This document shows, piece by piece, positions 11,441-23,689 of a stretch of 64,000 nucleotides of DNA. The notes beneath the pieces were generated by a model that saw only the letters and a list, made by a program, of their open reading frames with translations, ran no database searches and was not told the DNA's origin. The position numbers were made by a program, and so were the translations under genes. The DNA is taken from positions 509,753,444 to 509,817,443 of the forward strand of contig NC_053390.1 in NCBI RefSeq assembly GCF_905171765.1, given 5' to 3'. Source of the DNA: Bufo bufo (taxonomy: Eukaryota > Chordata > Amphibia > Anura > Bufonidae). Numbering within the stretch: position 1 is the first letter of the stretch; each line of letters starts with the position of its first letter.

Positions 11441-14400
11441 ATGGTGGCCAGCAAGTTCACTAAAGCTGAGGAGGAGCTGATCGTCATAGTAAGTATAATC
11501 TAATTGAACATTTGTTCGCATACACGCTTGTTTCGCATATCTTAGTAATATTCCTATGTAGGTTTATTGAATTGAATTTTTCGGATGTATTTGTGTAAAC
11601 TATTTTCGCATGGCATTAAAATTCGGATAGTACATACTTTGATTACATATAAATGATAGTTTGAAACAAGTATTGTTGACATTCCAAAGTAATATATTTT
11701 TCAGATAATCATTAACATCTACTCATACTATATATAATGTGATTTTATCTATATTACTAAAATAAATAGTTAAGCATTTTTGATCTCATAAATGGTTTTA
11801 ATGGTCTGCCATCAAAGCAGTATCTCACTGGCATCTGCTATATATTTATATGCTATTCATACATACATGTGGCCGACGTGTCATTATGTATGGATAGCAA
11901 TGCATACAAATATATATATCAGATGCACATTGTACATCTAATTTCCTGCCTCAGACAATATACCCACACTGCATACCACCAAACCCCCCCTCAAACCCCC
12001 CCCCCCCCCTGACCTCCCCCAACACACAAACACACACACACAGTCTATTCAAACAGCGGTCCTCCAGTTGTTCTAAAACTACAACTCCCGTCCCATTATG
12101 TCCTTCTATAGGATGATAGCTGTAGGTTGTCATGGAATGATGTGAGTTTTATTTTTGCCACAGCCGGAGGGCCGCAGTTTGCAGGGGGGCCGCAGTGTGC
12201 GGACGGCTAGTCTAAATATTCAAATAAGTGTCCTGTTGGTCAGGAGAAGTAATTTTTTACATTATACAGTATATTTGCTGGTTCATTTAGCGTTACCCAG
12301 GGTGCACCACGTGGAGGCGGACCAGCTTTACACCCCAAACTATGCCGTCACTAGACAGGTACATCTCTCCTCAGATGGACAATATCTAATAGCTTATACC
12401 CCACACACATACAATTTCACCACAATTAGATTTTATACGGTTACGTTAAGTTAAATTGTAGTATTTGACTCGCAAATAATAATAATTTTTGGTTTGGTAT
12501 TTGAGATAATGATGACATGTTGGTGGTCAGTTACTGCGGCATCAAGGCAGCGCACGGCGAGCGGTTCCGTGTAATTAAACTACAACATGCAGAGCTTTTA
12601 GTTAGACTGCCTCTGGCCGTGTGCTGACTTGCTGCTGCTGGAACGTTTCCCTCGACACCAGTGGTGTAGCTGCAGGCCCGGCAGCTGTTCCATCCGTTTT
12701 GTTAACTGTCTATACTGTCACTGTGTTACATAATTTCATTGTGTAATACTACCGAGGGGGCCATGACGAAATCTTTTAGTCCTCCTTTGTGGGATGGGCC
12801 TCTTCTGGGTCAGGGCCGCAAAGCAGACGCTTCTCCTGCTTCCCGGATAGTTACACCCCTGGCCGCCATTATTATAGTAAATGTTGACGTATCGTCATTC
12901 TTGTCGCTGTGGCGTATTTACAGGGCATGCTTGGGGGCCCTGACCCAGAAGGTCAGGGCCCCCAAGGAGGAGGAGGTCTAAAAGATTTTTTCAGGGCCCC
13001 CTCAACAGTATTACACAATAAAATTATATACAGTGACAGTATAGACAGTGTATAAAATGGATGGAACAGCTGCCGGGACTGGTGTGAGAGAGCAATCTTT
13101 ACTAGCCACAGTTATGTGGGTGGCTTGAAAGTAATGCCTTTTTGAAAATTTGTGGGTGGTAGGTAGGTTGTCCCCATTAAAAAAAATTTGCTGTGGGGCC
13201 AAGTCATTTCTAACTACGCCACTGTCTGGGGGCATAAGTGAACTAGCGGCAGGAAGGATCTGACCGCTTGTTCAACTTCCTAGAATAGCCTGACGTACTC
13301 CACTTGTGCTAATGTTAAAGTTCCTTAATCTTAGTTTTATTAAATAATTTTTATAAAATGCTTATTTTCTTAATCACGCAGCGCCTGTTAGAGCAAGGGT
13401 ATGATGAACTACGCTCTAACAAAGCGAAACACCACATAGTTAAGGAGCTGAGGAAGGAGATGAGGAGGGTTCATGAGGGCAAACATGAAGCCTTGGCCAT
13501 TTGCAAAAAGTGGTCGGACCTGAAGCGGAGACATATGGCCAGAATCCGCAAGATCCGTGACGAGCACTGTCCAGGTACAAACATTATTGAGTGTTGATGA
13601 AATAAACAAAAGTAACGTAATGGTGAGGTACATTTATTATTTGTGATTTTTATTTTTACATAAGTATTAATTTGTAATTATAGGGGCTCGCCTTCCGTCT
13701 GTAAAACGCAGGCCTGCCAGCAGGGATTCCTGGGAGCTGTCGGCGTCTGAGGGGGAGCAGGAGCAGCAGGCAGGACCCTCAGGGACATCAAATGACCCAC
13801 CACCACCACAGGAGGGGGAGTCAATGGTGGAGGAAGAGGCTGGACCAGCAGCCCTACCTGAGTTGCCCCCCCACATTTTTGAGGATGAGGAGCAGGAAGA
13901 GGAGGATGATGACGGGGTAGTCACCACCCCACACAAGGAGGGTAAATATGTGTGTAGTGGAGGGGTAGCACGATCCACAAGGTCTCCGCTGGGAGCCTGG
14001 AAACAGGAGCAAGCTCTTAAAAGAGCTTATACTCAGGGGAGTATTGTGATATAGCAATCCCCAAGAGTGTAGTTATTCCATCCCCCAAACAGGAGCCAAG
14101 ACTTCATTAAGGAATAAAACAGGAACTCTTTATTGAGGGCTACCCCCCCTATGCAGCTCCCCATCTAGTGTACACGCCCCTAGTGGACAAGAAGCAAGAC
14201 TGCTACACAGGACAGATATGCAGCAACTTAGGATACACAGACACAACACATCCCCACAATGCATCATGGTTTCATCCTCTCTGGCCTGGAGGGGAGAGGA
14301 GTAATCCAATTATCTTTCAGGACAAAGGGACATCGGCAATACACATGTGAGAACAACAGAACAGGAATCCCCACCCAAAAACACAATGTCACACCCTCCC

Positions 14401-15422
14401 AGCAACACAGACATTTAACATATTCCAAGATAGCTGAAGTCTGAGTGCATATCATTAGGTGAATGCCGCTCAGAATACACAAATACAATACAAATAGCTA
14501 TCTGGGTGCCCTCACATAACAACATACAATTGCATCAATGCTGGCGGTTTTCATGCAGCCAGCCTAGGAACTTTACAGCCCACACGAACCATATTACACA
14601 AAACATCTATACGCTTGATTCTTTTAAGTGGCATACACATATGCAATAACGTCGTACATACAGGAATGACAATATACAGTGGCTGAGTTTGCCACCATGT
14701 GCTTTTGTTGTTTAAACTTATTCACACACACATGTATTAGTTTAGTTATATTGGATAACATAAAGTGCCAAACTTACAGTTCATTACAAGCAGGGTAAAA
14801 AGACAGTACTATCGAAACACACTACTGTCTGTCACCATTCTGGTTCCTTTCTTAGATTGTTCTGCGTTGGGATGGCCTGTCCACAATTTATCTTAAAATC
14901 CTTTTTAACAGCACCGTTATGAGAACATAGGATGGAGTACGGATGAGACATGTCCCACCCAATGTCTATGTTAACTATTTTAAGCCCGTTCAAAAATCAA
15001 TATTAAAGACAAAACTCCAGAAACAAAACAGGTGTGCTTATTCCCGACGTACAGATTAACGTAAATTTGTTTATCTTTTTCACACTTTTCAATCTTGTCG
15101 TTGCAATATTATTCAAAAATCTATTGATTATAAAAAGTATAATAATAATAAGAACCCTATCATTTATACCAATAAATATAAATTAATTATACAAATCAAA
15201 TATCATATGTAAATTATGACCTCAATGACATAGACTATTCATGGACTAATGTTAGGTTAAAAAAAAAATTTTTTTTATTTTATATAGACGTTTAAAATGA
15301 AAAATATATTTTTCATATTTTTTTTCACCTACAATAGTCAATAGTGAACAACTTTATACAATATTCACTAAATTGCATTTAATGAGATGTCAAACAAATA
15401 AATACATATTTAAAATGTACTA

Positions 15423-15461
<39 letters not shown>

Positions 15462-15690
15462 ATTATATATTTTTTTCTTTTTAACAGTAATTAAATCCCT
15501 CAAGGAGAAGGTTCAAGTCCTTCAGAGGGACCATGTTTCTCTGTTGAGGAAGTGCCGGGAGCAGCACTGCCGCAAATTACGCCAGTTACGGGTGCAGTAC
15601 TCCCACCAAATTGCTGTCGTGGAGGAGCAGCACAACAAGGCGGTTGGGGAGATACTCAACATTATTAATGTTCTGAAGGCCTTGCCTTAA
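11441..15690 (+). CDS. Myb/SANT-like accessory protein of hAT, four exons
   Basis: The exons are 11441-11488, 13382-13574, 13684-13941 and 15488-15690. They join in phase to 702 nt (233 codons plus TAA), with GT donors (GTAAGT, GTACAA, GTAAAT) and AG acceptors after pyrimidine-rich tracts. Residues about 1-80 form a helix-turn-helix of the Myb/SANT-like kind found in NAIF1, MYPOP and Harbinger Myb proteins (FTKAEEELIV; then a basic helix with KKWSDLKRRHMARIR). Residues about 85-165 are acidic and Pro/Ser-rich. The C-terminal 67 residues are a Lys/Leu/Gln-rich probable coiled coil ending NVLKALP. I infer DNA binding, perhaps to element ends, with oligomerisation. Its place inside the hAT boundaries and convergent to the transposase suggests an accessory gene. 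No stops or frameshifts are seen. Alternative: a captured host gene. Confidence 0.72.
12055..12185. repeat. Fold-back fragment with CTACAACTCCC arms
   Basis: Part of intron 1. AAACTACAACTCCCG near 12075 and inverted relatives near 12120-12180 resemble the hAT MITE at 61857-62014. This copy is degraded and has no clear ends. Confidence 0.4.
12659..13224. mobile_element. hAT MITE in intron 1 of the Myb-like gene
   Basis: Ends CAGTGGTGTAG (12659) and CTACGCCACTG (13224) form hAT-type terminal inverted repeats. Inside, a GGGGGCC...TCTTTTAG block at about 12755-12785 is repeated inverted at about 12975-13010. The flanking 8 bp do not match, so the duplication has decayed or one edge was misplaced. 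Confidence 0.55.
13965..14450 (-). repeat. Putative solo LTR in intron 3 (copy 1)
   Basis: Related to 53850-54410: shared blocks include AGCAATCCCC, AAACAGGAACTCTTTATT and GACAAAGG.ACATCG, in the same order. Read on the minus strand, the AATAAAGAGTTCCTG block is a polyadenylation signal, as in an LTR. The edges are approximate and no internal coding region adjoins it. It enlarges intron 3 without touching the splice sites. Confidence 0.5.
15418..15475. repeat. TA microsatellite before exon 4
   Basis: About twenty TA dinucleotides followed by a T-rich tract that serves as the pyrimidine tract for the acceptor at 15486-15487. Confidence 0.9.
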
Positions 15691-17595
15691 GGCCAATTTT
15701 ACTTTTTTTTTGTTGTTATTTAAATATTATAAAAAATATTATTTTATTTGTTGATCTATATATTGTGTGTTTGTTTTTATTTTATTAATTGAAGTTTTGC
15801 AATTGATTTCAAAACATTTGTTTACAGTGAGGCCCCTATACTATACACAAACTCATCAGTACACTGACAAACATCAACCGGAATGTACATATAAAATTGG
15901 CATTTTTTGTCCCACCCAGAAGTTCAACGCATATTTATAATAGCAGTAGTCCTTGATAATCGTTGAGTATGTTGCCTACACATAATTATTAAGCAATTGG
16001 ATAATATGAGCATTTATGGTTGTTGTAGGCCTTATAATCCACCGTTAATCTCTTATTTCGAACTAATTGTGTATACCCCACAAAAAAAAAAAAAAAAAAA
16101 AGTAGATATAAGTAAAATGGTAAAGGCATGTTGTAAAAACTAAACAGCACGTATCCGTAATAGTGCACTTATTACAAAAAAATTTAAATGTCCTGGCATT
16201 GCTTCCGCCAAACAGACCAAAAAATGTGCTTACATGACTCAGAGTATAAGAATTCTCCAACAGTTGAGGAACATTATATAGTACGTATTTTTAAATTAAA
16301 TTTTTTTAAAGCTGTGTCTATATATATTTAGCATGTGCAAATCATCATTACATTATTGTCAATATTTAAAAAAATAGATAAAAGTAAATATCCCTATATA
16401 CATGTGTCATTCAGGCTTCATTATCAAAACCGGATTGTCACACGGATGAGTCTAACGCCAGTCAGACCCAACCATGTAGATAGGTCAACACGGAAGTCGG
16501 CCACCCCTCCCAGGACAACAGACACCACCATGTTAGAACCTTAATCCGTAGGGAAAAAATAAACTTAAATAAAATCAAATAAAATTGTTTCATTAGGTTC
16601 ATCAATAAGTCGAGTACTATTTTTATTGCACAAGACCTTTTGACAAGGGAAAGCCACATGCGGTCCACAACTTGCTACATCGTGAACCACAACATTGGCC
16701 CCCCAAACCCAATTTTTTAAAATAAACCAAAGAAAATAAAATAAAGTTAAATAATTTAATTTTGTAAATGAAGCCAAACAACACTTTTTATTTTATTGTG
16801 TTATTGATATACTTTTTTCTTATTTTAAATATTGACAATACATAAGTGACACAGCACATGCATGAATATTAACAATCCAAAACAAGTTTTGAGAATTCTA
16901 CACTCTAGACTTGTTATAGTGCAAAGTAGAAAAATTGATCCATGCTGGTTGCCTACGCACGATTAAGAACCTTCATGTTTTACAGTTAACACTGTAGTAA
17001 AATGCAGACTCCAAAGTTATGATTCATAACTCTGCAGAATAATTGAATTAAATAACGCTTAAGTAGACTGTTATTTAAAAAAAATATATAAGGTCTTAAA
17101 GGTCTCAAATAACTTGTTTGTACATGGATTTAAATTAGGTTTAATGCTCCCTGAACAAATAGTTCACATTTGATACAATATGCATGATGCTATTGTCTTA
17201 TTCTAGACTGTTCATGGCATCACGGAAGAAAACATTAATTAATGTATTACTAACATGGTCAGTTGATCTGTTGATTTAGTCTTTTCAACTGATTCATTAA
17301 AAACATAATGTTGCTCAATGATGAACATAGACTGGGACAACTCTAGCAAAGGCAGAATATAGCACTGGACCAACAGGCTTGTACAGTAGACACTAGTCAT
17401 AATGGGTGAATGACTTCATCTTCATCTTTTTTGGTTGAGCCTATCACTCGGGAACCTGTTAAATCTTGAATCATTCAAAATCAAAAAATTTTGACATAGC
17501 TCCAGATTACGATTTTTAAGCTCCTTAGCATGAACATTTTTTAGATATCAAAATAAAAACTATATTATATATGTTTTTTCATGAGGGTATTGTCA
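15691..17595. other. AT-rich non-coding interior of the 15.7-kb hAT
   Basis: No convincing gene on either strand. It holds AT-rich sequence with a long A run at 16081-16101 and ordinary low complexity. It separates the 3' ends of the two convergent hAT genes. Confidence 0.6.
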
Positions 17596-19025
17596 AAAAA
17601 TGTTCAATAGCAGCAGCAGTAGATCCATTGTTTTAATCCACCTAGATGACTAGGATATATCAGGAGTCGTGACAGGTTGCATCATCCACCATAGGTTTTT
17701 TCAAAATGGTATTGAATGAGCCCCACACAAGCAGAACATGAAGCAGCAGCAGTAGATTGAGTGTTATAATGCCCCTAGATGACTAGGATAGATCAGGAGT
17801 CAGGACAGGTTGCATCATCCACCATAGGTTTTTTGAAAATGGTATTGAATGAGCCCCACACAAGCAGAACATGAAGCAGCAGCAGTAGATTGAGTGTTAT
17901 AATGCCCCTAGATGACTAGGATAGATCAGGAGTCAGGACAGGTTGCATCATCCACCATAGGTTTTTTGAAAATGGTATTGAATGAGGCCCACATATAGCT
18001 AGGCCCAAATCAGCAGAACATGAAGCTGCAGCAGTAGATTGAGTGTTATAATGCCCCTAGATGACTAGGATAGATCAGGAGTCAGGACAGGTTGCATCAT
18101 CCACCATAGGTTTTTTGAAAATGGTATTGAATGAGGCCCACATATAGCTAGGCCCAAATCAGCAGAACATGAAGCAACAGCAGTAGATTGAGTGTTATAA
18201 TGCCCCTAGATGACTAGGATAGATCAGGAGTCAGGACAGGTTGCATCATCCACCATAGGTTTTTTGAAAATGGTATTGAATGAGCCCCACACAAGCAGAA
18301 CATGAAGCAGCAGCAGTAGATTGAGTGTTATAATGCCCCTAGATGACTAGGATAGATCAGGAGTCAGGACAGGTTGCATCATCCACCATAGGTTTTTTGA
18401 AAATGGTATTGAATGAGGCCCACATATAGCTAGGCCCAAATCAGCAGAACATGAAGCTGCAGCAGTAGATTGAGTGTTATAATGCCCCTAGATGACTAGG
18501 ATAGATCAGGAGTCAGGACAGGTTGCATCATCCACCATAGGTTTTTTGAAAATGGTATTGAATGAGGCCCACATATAGCTAGGCCCAAATCAGCAGAACA
18601 TGAAGCTGCAGCAGTAGATTGAGTGTTATAATGCCCCTAGATGACTAGGATAGATCAGGAGTCAGGACAGGTTGCATCATCCACCATAGGTTTTTTGAAA
18701 ATGGTATTGAATGAGGCCCACATATAGCTAGGCCCAAATCAGCAGAACATGAAGCAGCAGTAGTCGATTGAGTGTTATAATGCCCCTAGATGACTAGGAT
18801 AGATCAGTAGTCAGGACAGGTTGCATCATCCACCATAGGTTTTTTGAAAATGGTATTGAATGAGCCCCACACAAGCAGAACATGAAGCAGCAGCAGTAGA
18901 TTGAGTGTTATAATGCCCCTAGATGACTAGGATAGATCAGGAGTCAGGACAGGTTGCATCATCCACCATAGGTTTTTTGAAAATGGTATTGAATGAGGCC
19001 CACATATAGCTAGGCCCAAATAACT
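17595..19025. repeat. 10-copy minisatellite after the hAT transposase
   Basis: Ten units carrying GGTTGCATCATCCACCATAG, in two length classes (about 134 and 147 nt). The longer class adds a block reading CATATAGCTAGGCCCAAATC. Units are highly similar, so amplification is recent. The array ends about 110 nt before the transposase stop (minus-strand 3' side). The smaller hAT at 35421-41540 has an unrelated array in the same relative place. Confidence 0.9.
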
Positions 19026-19137
19026 AATATGATAATAATTAAACAAATATTGATAAAATTATGGATTTTACATTAAAAACAATTAAAAAACAACGTATTG
19101 GAGGGAGAGCAAAGGAGAGGGATGAACAAGGGACCCT

Positions 19138-20201
19138 TCAGCGCCCTGAACCGACAGCGGGGGCCAAGAAGTCACTGCCGATCCAGGACTCATTCATTTT
19201 TATGAATGTTAGTCTGTCCACAGAGTCAGTGGACAGACGGGTCCTCTTGTCGGTGACCACCCCACCTGCCGCGCTGAAAGTCCGCTCAGACAGTACGCTG
19301 GAGGGGGGGCAAGAAAGTATCTCCAGCGCATACTGAGCGAGCTCGCGGCAGGTGTCCAGCCTGGCAACCCAGTACTCCATGGGGTCGTCGGTGCTCATGC
19401 TGTCGGAAGCACCAACGGACCCCATGTAGTCTGCCACCATGCGGGCCAGCCGCTGGTGGTTACTCATGCTGCTGCTGCTGGTACTGGGTCGCGCAGACTG
19501 GTAGAACAGCCTCATCTCACCCTCAAGGTCACCTGCTCGGCTGGTGCTGGTGGTTCCAGACACCTGCTGGGTGAGATGGGCGGGGAGAACTGGAGCGTGA
19601 GGCATAGGGTTTGCCTCCTCCAGCCGGTGGACCAGACAGGCCCGCAACTTTTCAATACGGGCCTGCCTCCGGCTGGCTGGTAGAAACTCCTCCAGTTTCC
19701 CCTTGCAGCGAGGGTCTAATAGGGTGGCCAACCAAAACTCATCCCTCTCCTTTATTTTGATGATCCGGGGGTCCCTCCTGAGGCATCGCAGCATGTGGGC
19801 AGCCATGGGGAAGAGCACAGCCCGCTGTGACTCTTCAGAGCTGCCAGAGACCATGACCTCTTGGTCCTCCTGCTGCCGATGCTGCTGCTCCCGGTCGGAG
19901 GTGCCCCACCCCCGGACTATAGGTGCCCCCAGCACCGGCTCTCCCTCCTGACCAAGCCCAGACTCATGGATGTCCACTAATTCATCCTCCTCCTCGTCCT
20001 GGGCCTGGTCCAGGTGGAGCATGGTTGACTCTTCATGCTCCACCAAGGCACTCTCCCCAGCTTCAAGCAGGCGATCTAGTGTCCTGTCCAGCAGGAACAC
20101 TAATGGGAGCACATCGTTGAGGCCGACATGCTCCCTGCTAACCATCTTTGTCGCCTGCTCGAATGGGGCCAACACGTGGCAGACTTGCTGAATCTGCCCC
20201 C
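19138..20201 (-). pseudogene. hAT transposase, C-terminal part (15.7-kb element)
   Basis: The frame is continuous from the insertion point of palindrome B to a stop at 19138. It begins QVCHVLAPFEQATK, which contains the Phe-Glu of the hAT catalytic core (third acidic residue). It ends with the hAT dimerisation domain (YWVARL, LSCPPSSVLSERTFSAAGG, LTFIKMNESW), which packs the dimer or octamer. No lesion is seen in this part. The 14-15-bp duplication with 21232-21245 shows that it joins the upstream part in frame. Confidence 0.9.
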
Positions 20202-21231
20202 AAAAAATTGATCAGAGCCCTGATACAATTCAGGCTTTGAATACACTCCAAGTAAATGAGCAGGCAATGGGCCCCTAAGCAAAGGGAGGGGGGAGTGTAC
20301 TTATTTAAAATATAGCTTTTAATAAGTTATACGATAGTCAGAATAAAAAGGACTCACTAAACGAAAAACATACAAACATGGATAGGACCAATTAGTACCA
20401 GGCTGGTACAAATGAAAAATTCTGCTCCGTCTGTGAGGACGCGAGCAGTCTTACCAGACCCTTTGTAGTAGGTGGGTACGGTTCCTTAGTAACCGGAGGC
20501 AGGAAAACCTGGGAGTATGCCGGGCGGAGGACGGATGCTTCAGCTGTGCAGTCAGATAGATCAGACAATAGGAGGAGTCCTATATATCCCTATCAAGGTG
20601 AGAGGGGCTATTATGCTGCTACCTGTCTATACAGAGCACTCGCCTTGAAAAAGGCGACCCCGTCCGGTAGCCTGTCCCTATGGTGGACCTGTACCCTGGA
20701 ACTACAGAAGGATTTTTTTCCAGTGATGAATGGATGGTGATACCACTGGAAGTATCACCATCCATTCATCACTGGAAAAAAATCCTTCTGTAGTTCCAGG
20801 GTACAGGTCCACCATAGGGACAGGCTACCGGACGGGGTCGCCTTTTTCAAGGCGAGTGCTCTGTATAGACAGGTAGCAGCATAATAGCCCCTCTCACCTT
20901 GATAGGGATATATAGGACTCCTCCTATTGTCTGATCTATCTGACTGCACAGCTGAAGCATCCGTCCTCCGCCCGGCATACTCCCAGGTTTTCCTGCCTCC
21001 GGTTACTAAGGAACCGTACCCACCTACTACAAAGGGTCTGGTAAGACTGCTCGCGTCCTCACAGACGGAGCAGAATTTTTCATTTGTACCAGCCTGGTAC
21101 TAATTGGTCCTATCCATGTTTGTATGTTTTTCGTTTAGTGAGTCCTTTTTATTCTGACTATCGTATAACTTATTAAAAGCTATATTTTAAATAAGTACAC
21201 TCCCCCCTCCCTTTGCTTAGGGGCCCATTGC
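20202..21231. mobile_element. Palindromic insertion B in hAT transposase, 14-bp TSD
   Basis: Arms 20264-20747 and 20748-21231 are reverse complements with no difference I could see; both contain the same 64-codon open frame in opposite directions. A unique 62-nt tail (20202-20263) is on the left only. The target duplication CTGAATCTGCCCCC is at 20188-20201 and 21232-21245 (14 bp, possibly 15). Identical arms mean the insertion is recent or kept identical by conversion. I see no hammerhead core here. The mirrored orientation of the tail shows that the full copy lies on the minus strand. Confidence 0.8.
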
Positions 21232-23487
21232 CTGAATCTGCCCCCACTCCGCATTAGTGATGTAGGGGAGTGAGTGTGTTGGCCCTGCAGTGCCTAGCTC
21301 CAGCAGGTATTCCCTCACCGCCCGTCGCTGCTCCCACAACCTCTCCAGCATGTTGAGGGTGGAGTTCCACCGCGTCACACTGTCCATAATCAGCCTGTGG
21401 GTGGGCAGGCTGTTGTCCCGCTGCAGTTTGGACAGGGACGCGGTGGCGGTTGGGGATCGGCGGAAGTGGCCGGCAATCCTACGTACCCTTTGCACAATGT
21501 CACTCAACCCTGGGTAAGTGCGGAGGAATTTCTGCACCACAAGGTTGAGGACATGTGCCATGCAGGGCACGTGTGTAAGACTGCCAGCCTGAAGGGCGGC
21601 GAGTAGGTTGCTGCCGTTGTCACAGACAACCATACCTGCCTGGAGCCTTCGGGGTGTCAGCCACTTCTGGACCTGAGCCTGTAGTGCGGACAGAACATGA
21701 GGTCCAGTGTGTCTCCGTTCCCCCAAGCTAACAAGCTGGAGCACGGCCTGGCAGCGGACGTGCCCCACACTTGCGTAGCTACGGGGACGCTTGCTTGGGG
21801 GCTCAACAGCCGTGGAGACAGTGGCTTGCGGGAGAGGAGTAGTTCTCCCATGGACACCCCGGGGCGGCACCACAAACTCAGATGCCGCCGTTCCCTCCCC
21901 GGCGCCTCGGAGGGAAACCCAATGGGCTGTGAAACTTAGGTAGCGACCCTGCCCATGCCTGCTGGTCCAAGCATCCATTGTGAGATGCACCCTGTCGCTG
22001 ACAGCATGATCCAGCGACAGGCATACATTCTGCACAAGGTGCTGGTGCAGGGCAGGGACACCAGTCCTGGCAAAGTAATGGCGGCTGGGGACACGCCATT
22101 TGGGTTGGGCCTGCTCCAACATCTTCCTAAATGGGTTGCTGTCAACCAGATTGTACGGAAGCAGATGTTGGGCAATAACCCTTGCCAGGAGCCCATTGAG
22201 TGAACGCACACGTCGATCCCCTGGGGCGTAGGGCACGGTACGTTCAAAAGCATCAGCAATTGTTGGCTGGCGCCGGACGGCAGAGGAGATAGAGGAGGGT
22301 GCACTGGTTGCAGAGGGATGGCTGCCGGTACCAATACCTCTACTAGAGGAAGCTGGTGGGTGGGAAACAGTAGTGGCAATATAGAGGGGGAGCTGCTGTA
22401 CAGTGGCAGGAGCTGCTGTCCCCTGAACACTGGCGTTGCTGCTACTACCACTCTTACTGTGTTCCCACTCCCGCCAGTGGTTCAATCTCATGTGCTAGTT
22501 CAGGGCTGTGGTACCCAGCCGAGAAACTAACCTCCCTCTCCTCACCCTGGCATGGCAGAGGTTACAAACAGCAACAGTAACATCATCTGTTGCCAGGGTG
22601 AAGAAAGCCCAAACAGGAGACTTCCGCACCAACCTCCTGTCCGATGGCATGGTGCTGGCTTGCGCCTGTTGGGCCTCAGTGTGCACAGGCGGAGCATGCT
22701 GCTGCTGTTGCTGCCTGATCCTCTCGACAGTAGAGCCCCTGCCAATGGGCTCCCTGGAGACCTGCCGCACCGTTTCCCTCTGGTGCCTACCTACTTCAGT
22801 GCTGCTGGTACTTGACAAAATAGGTGGCACCCATTCGGCATCACCCTCCTCCTCATTTTCAACGTCAGACCCGGTGCCAAACTGTGGTGGACTGAGGGGA
22901 ACAGCTAACATGGAGCCCCTGACTGTTCTCCGCTGTCCCCTTGCTGGCGCCTGGGTCTGACTAGATGCGGGAGTTGTGTGGCTCAAACCACCCGCACCTG
23001 TTGGAAGGGATTCCAAAGGCGTATTTATTGACGTTGCCCCCTCCTCCTCGTTATCACCCATCCCTTCCAAAAAGTACTGCCCATCTTGAGGGCTGAACTG
23101 TAAATCACCCTCCTGAATAGCCTCCCCCAGAATGTCCAGCTCTGTGTCCTCGTCTTCAAACATGAGCGGGGACAATTCTGTGGGAGTGGGGGTTGCTAGT
23201 ACAGGAGGCGTAGATCTGCCGCTACTGCTGCTGCTATGAACTGGGGCTGAGGACTCCGTGTCATTCGAGTCAGCCACCAGAGCCATCACTGTCTCGGCGT
23301 CCTGGGAAAGTATGGCCCTTGGACGGCTGCTAAAATTAAAAAAATCACGGATCAGGCGGACACCACTGCCACTGGCACCTGCCTGTACATGACTGGAGGA
23401 GCGGCCCCGCGCTGTCGGCGGTCCAGCAACGGAACTGACTCCTCTATTTGCCCGACCGCGGCTGCCTGCACGGCCCGGTGCACTCAT
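21232..23487 (-). pseudogene. hAT transposase, BED finger and catalytic core (15.7-kb element)
   Basis: ATG at 23487 (minus); the N-terminus is Arg/Gly-rich (MSAPGRAGSRGRA) and then acidic. A BED zinc finger for end recognition lies at about residues 285-340 (CNLCHARV, then HMRLNH). A TAG at 22495-22497 falls between ALN and HMRLNH inside the finger, so the protein is truncated there unless read through. Downstream in the same frame: first catalytic Asp (LTMDAWTS), second Asp (VVCDNGSN), the CMAHVLNLVVQ motif and the TRWNST block. Then palindrome B interrupts after WGQIQ. Apart from these two lesions the frame is intact over 2.2 kb. Confidence 0.9.
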
Positions 23488-23689
23488 AATTTACGTACAA
23501 GTGATTGGGCCAAAGGTTTATTGTGGTAGGGACGTGTGTCAAAAAACAAAATAGATTTAACTTGTAATGTAAACCAAAAAAAATAATAAAAATAAATTAA
23601 AGTAATAAACGGAAAATAAATAAAACGCCTAACTTCAAAACGAGACTAATTTAGAGTAAGTATAATTTTTTTTTGATTTATTTATGAAA

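Noticed and set aside
13667..13978. Minus-strand Ser/Cys-rich frame over exon 3 of the Myb-like gene
   Set aside because: Shadow of the acidic, Pro-rich coding strand; the + frame is supported by splice phase with neighbouring exons.
17595..19025. Regular repeats as a possible CRISPR array
   Set aside because: Units are contiguous 134-147-nt tandem repeats without unique spacers, in a vertebrate transposon.
19456..20191. Plus-strand frames over the hAT transposase C-terminus
   Set aside because: Ser/Pro-rich shadows of the minus-strand transposase, which has clear family motifs.
20640..20690. Possible hammerhead in palindrome B
   Set aside because: Neither orientation shows CUGANGA followed by a stem and GAAA; only a CGTCCGG block is conserved.
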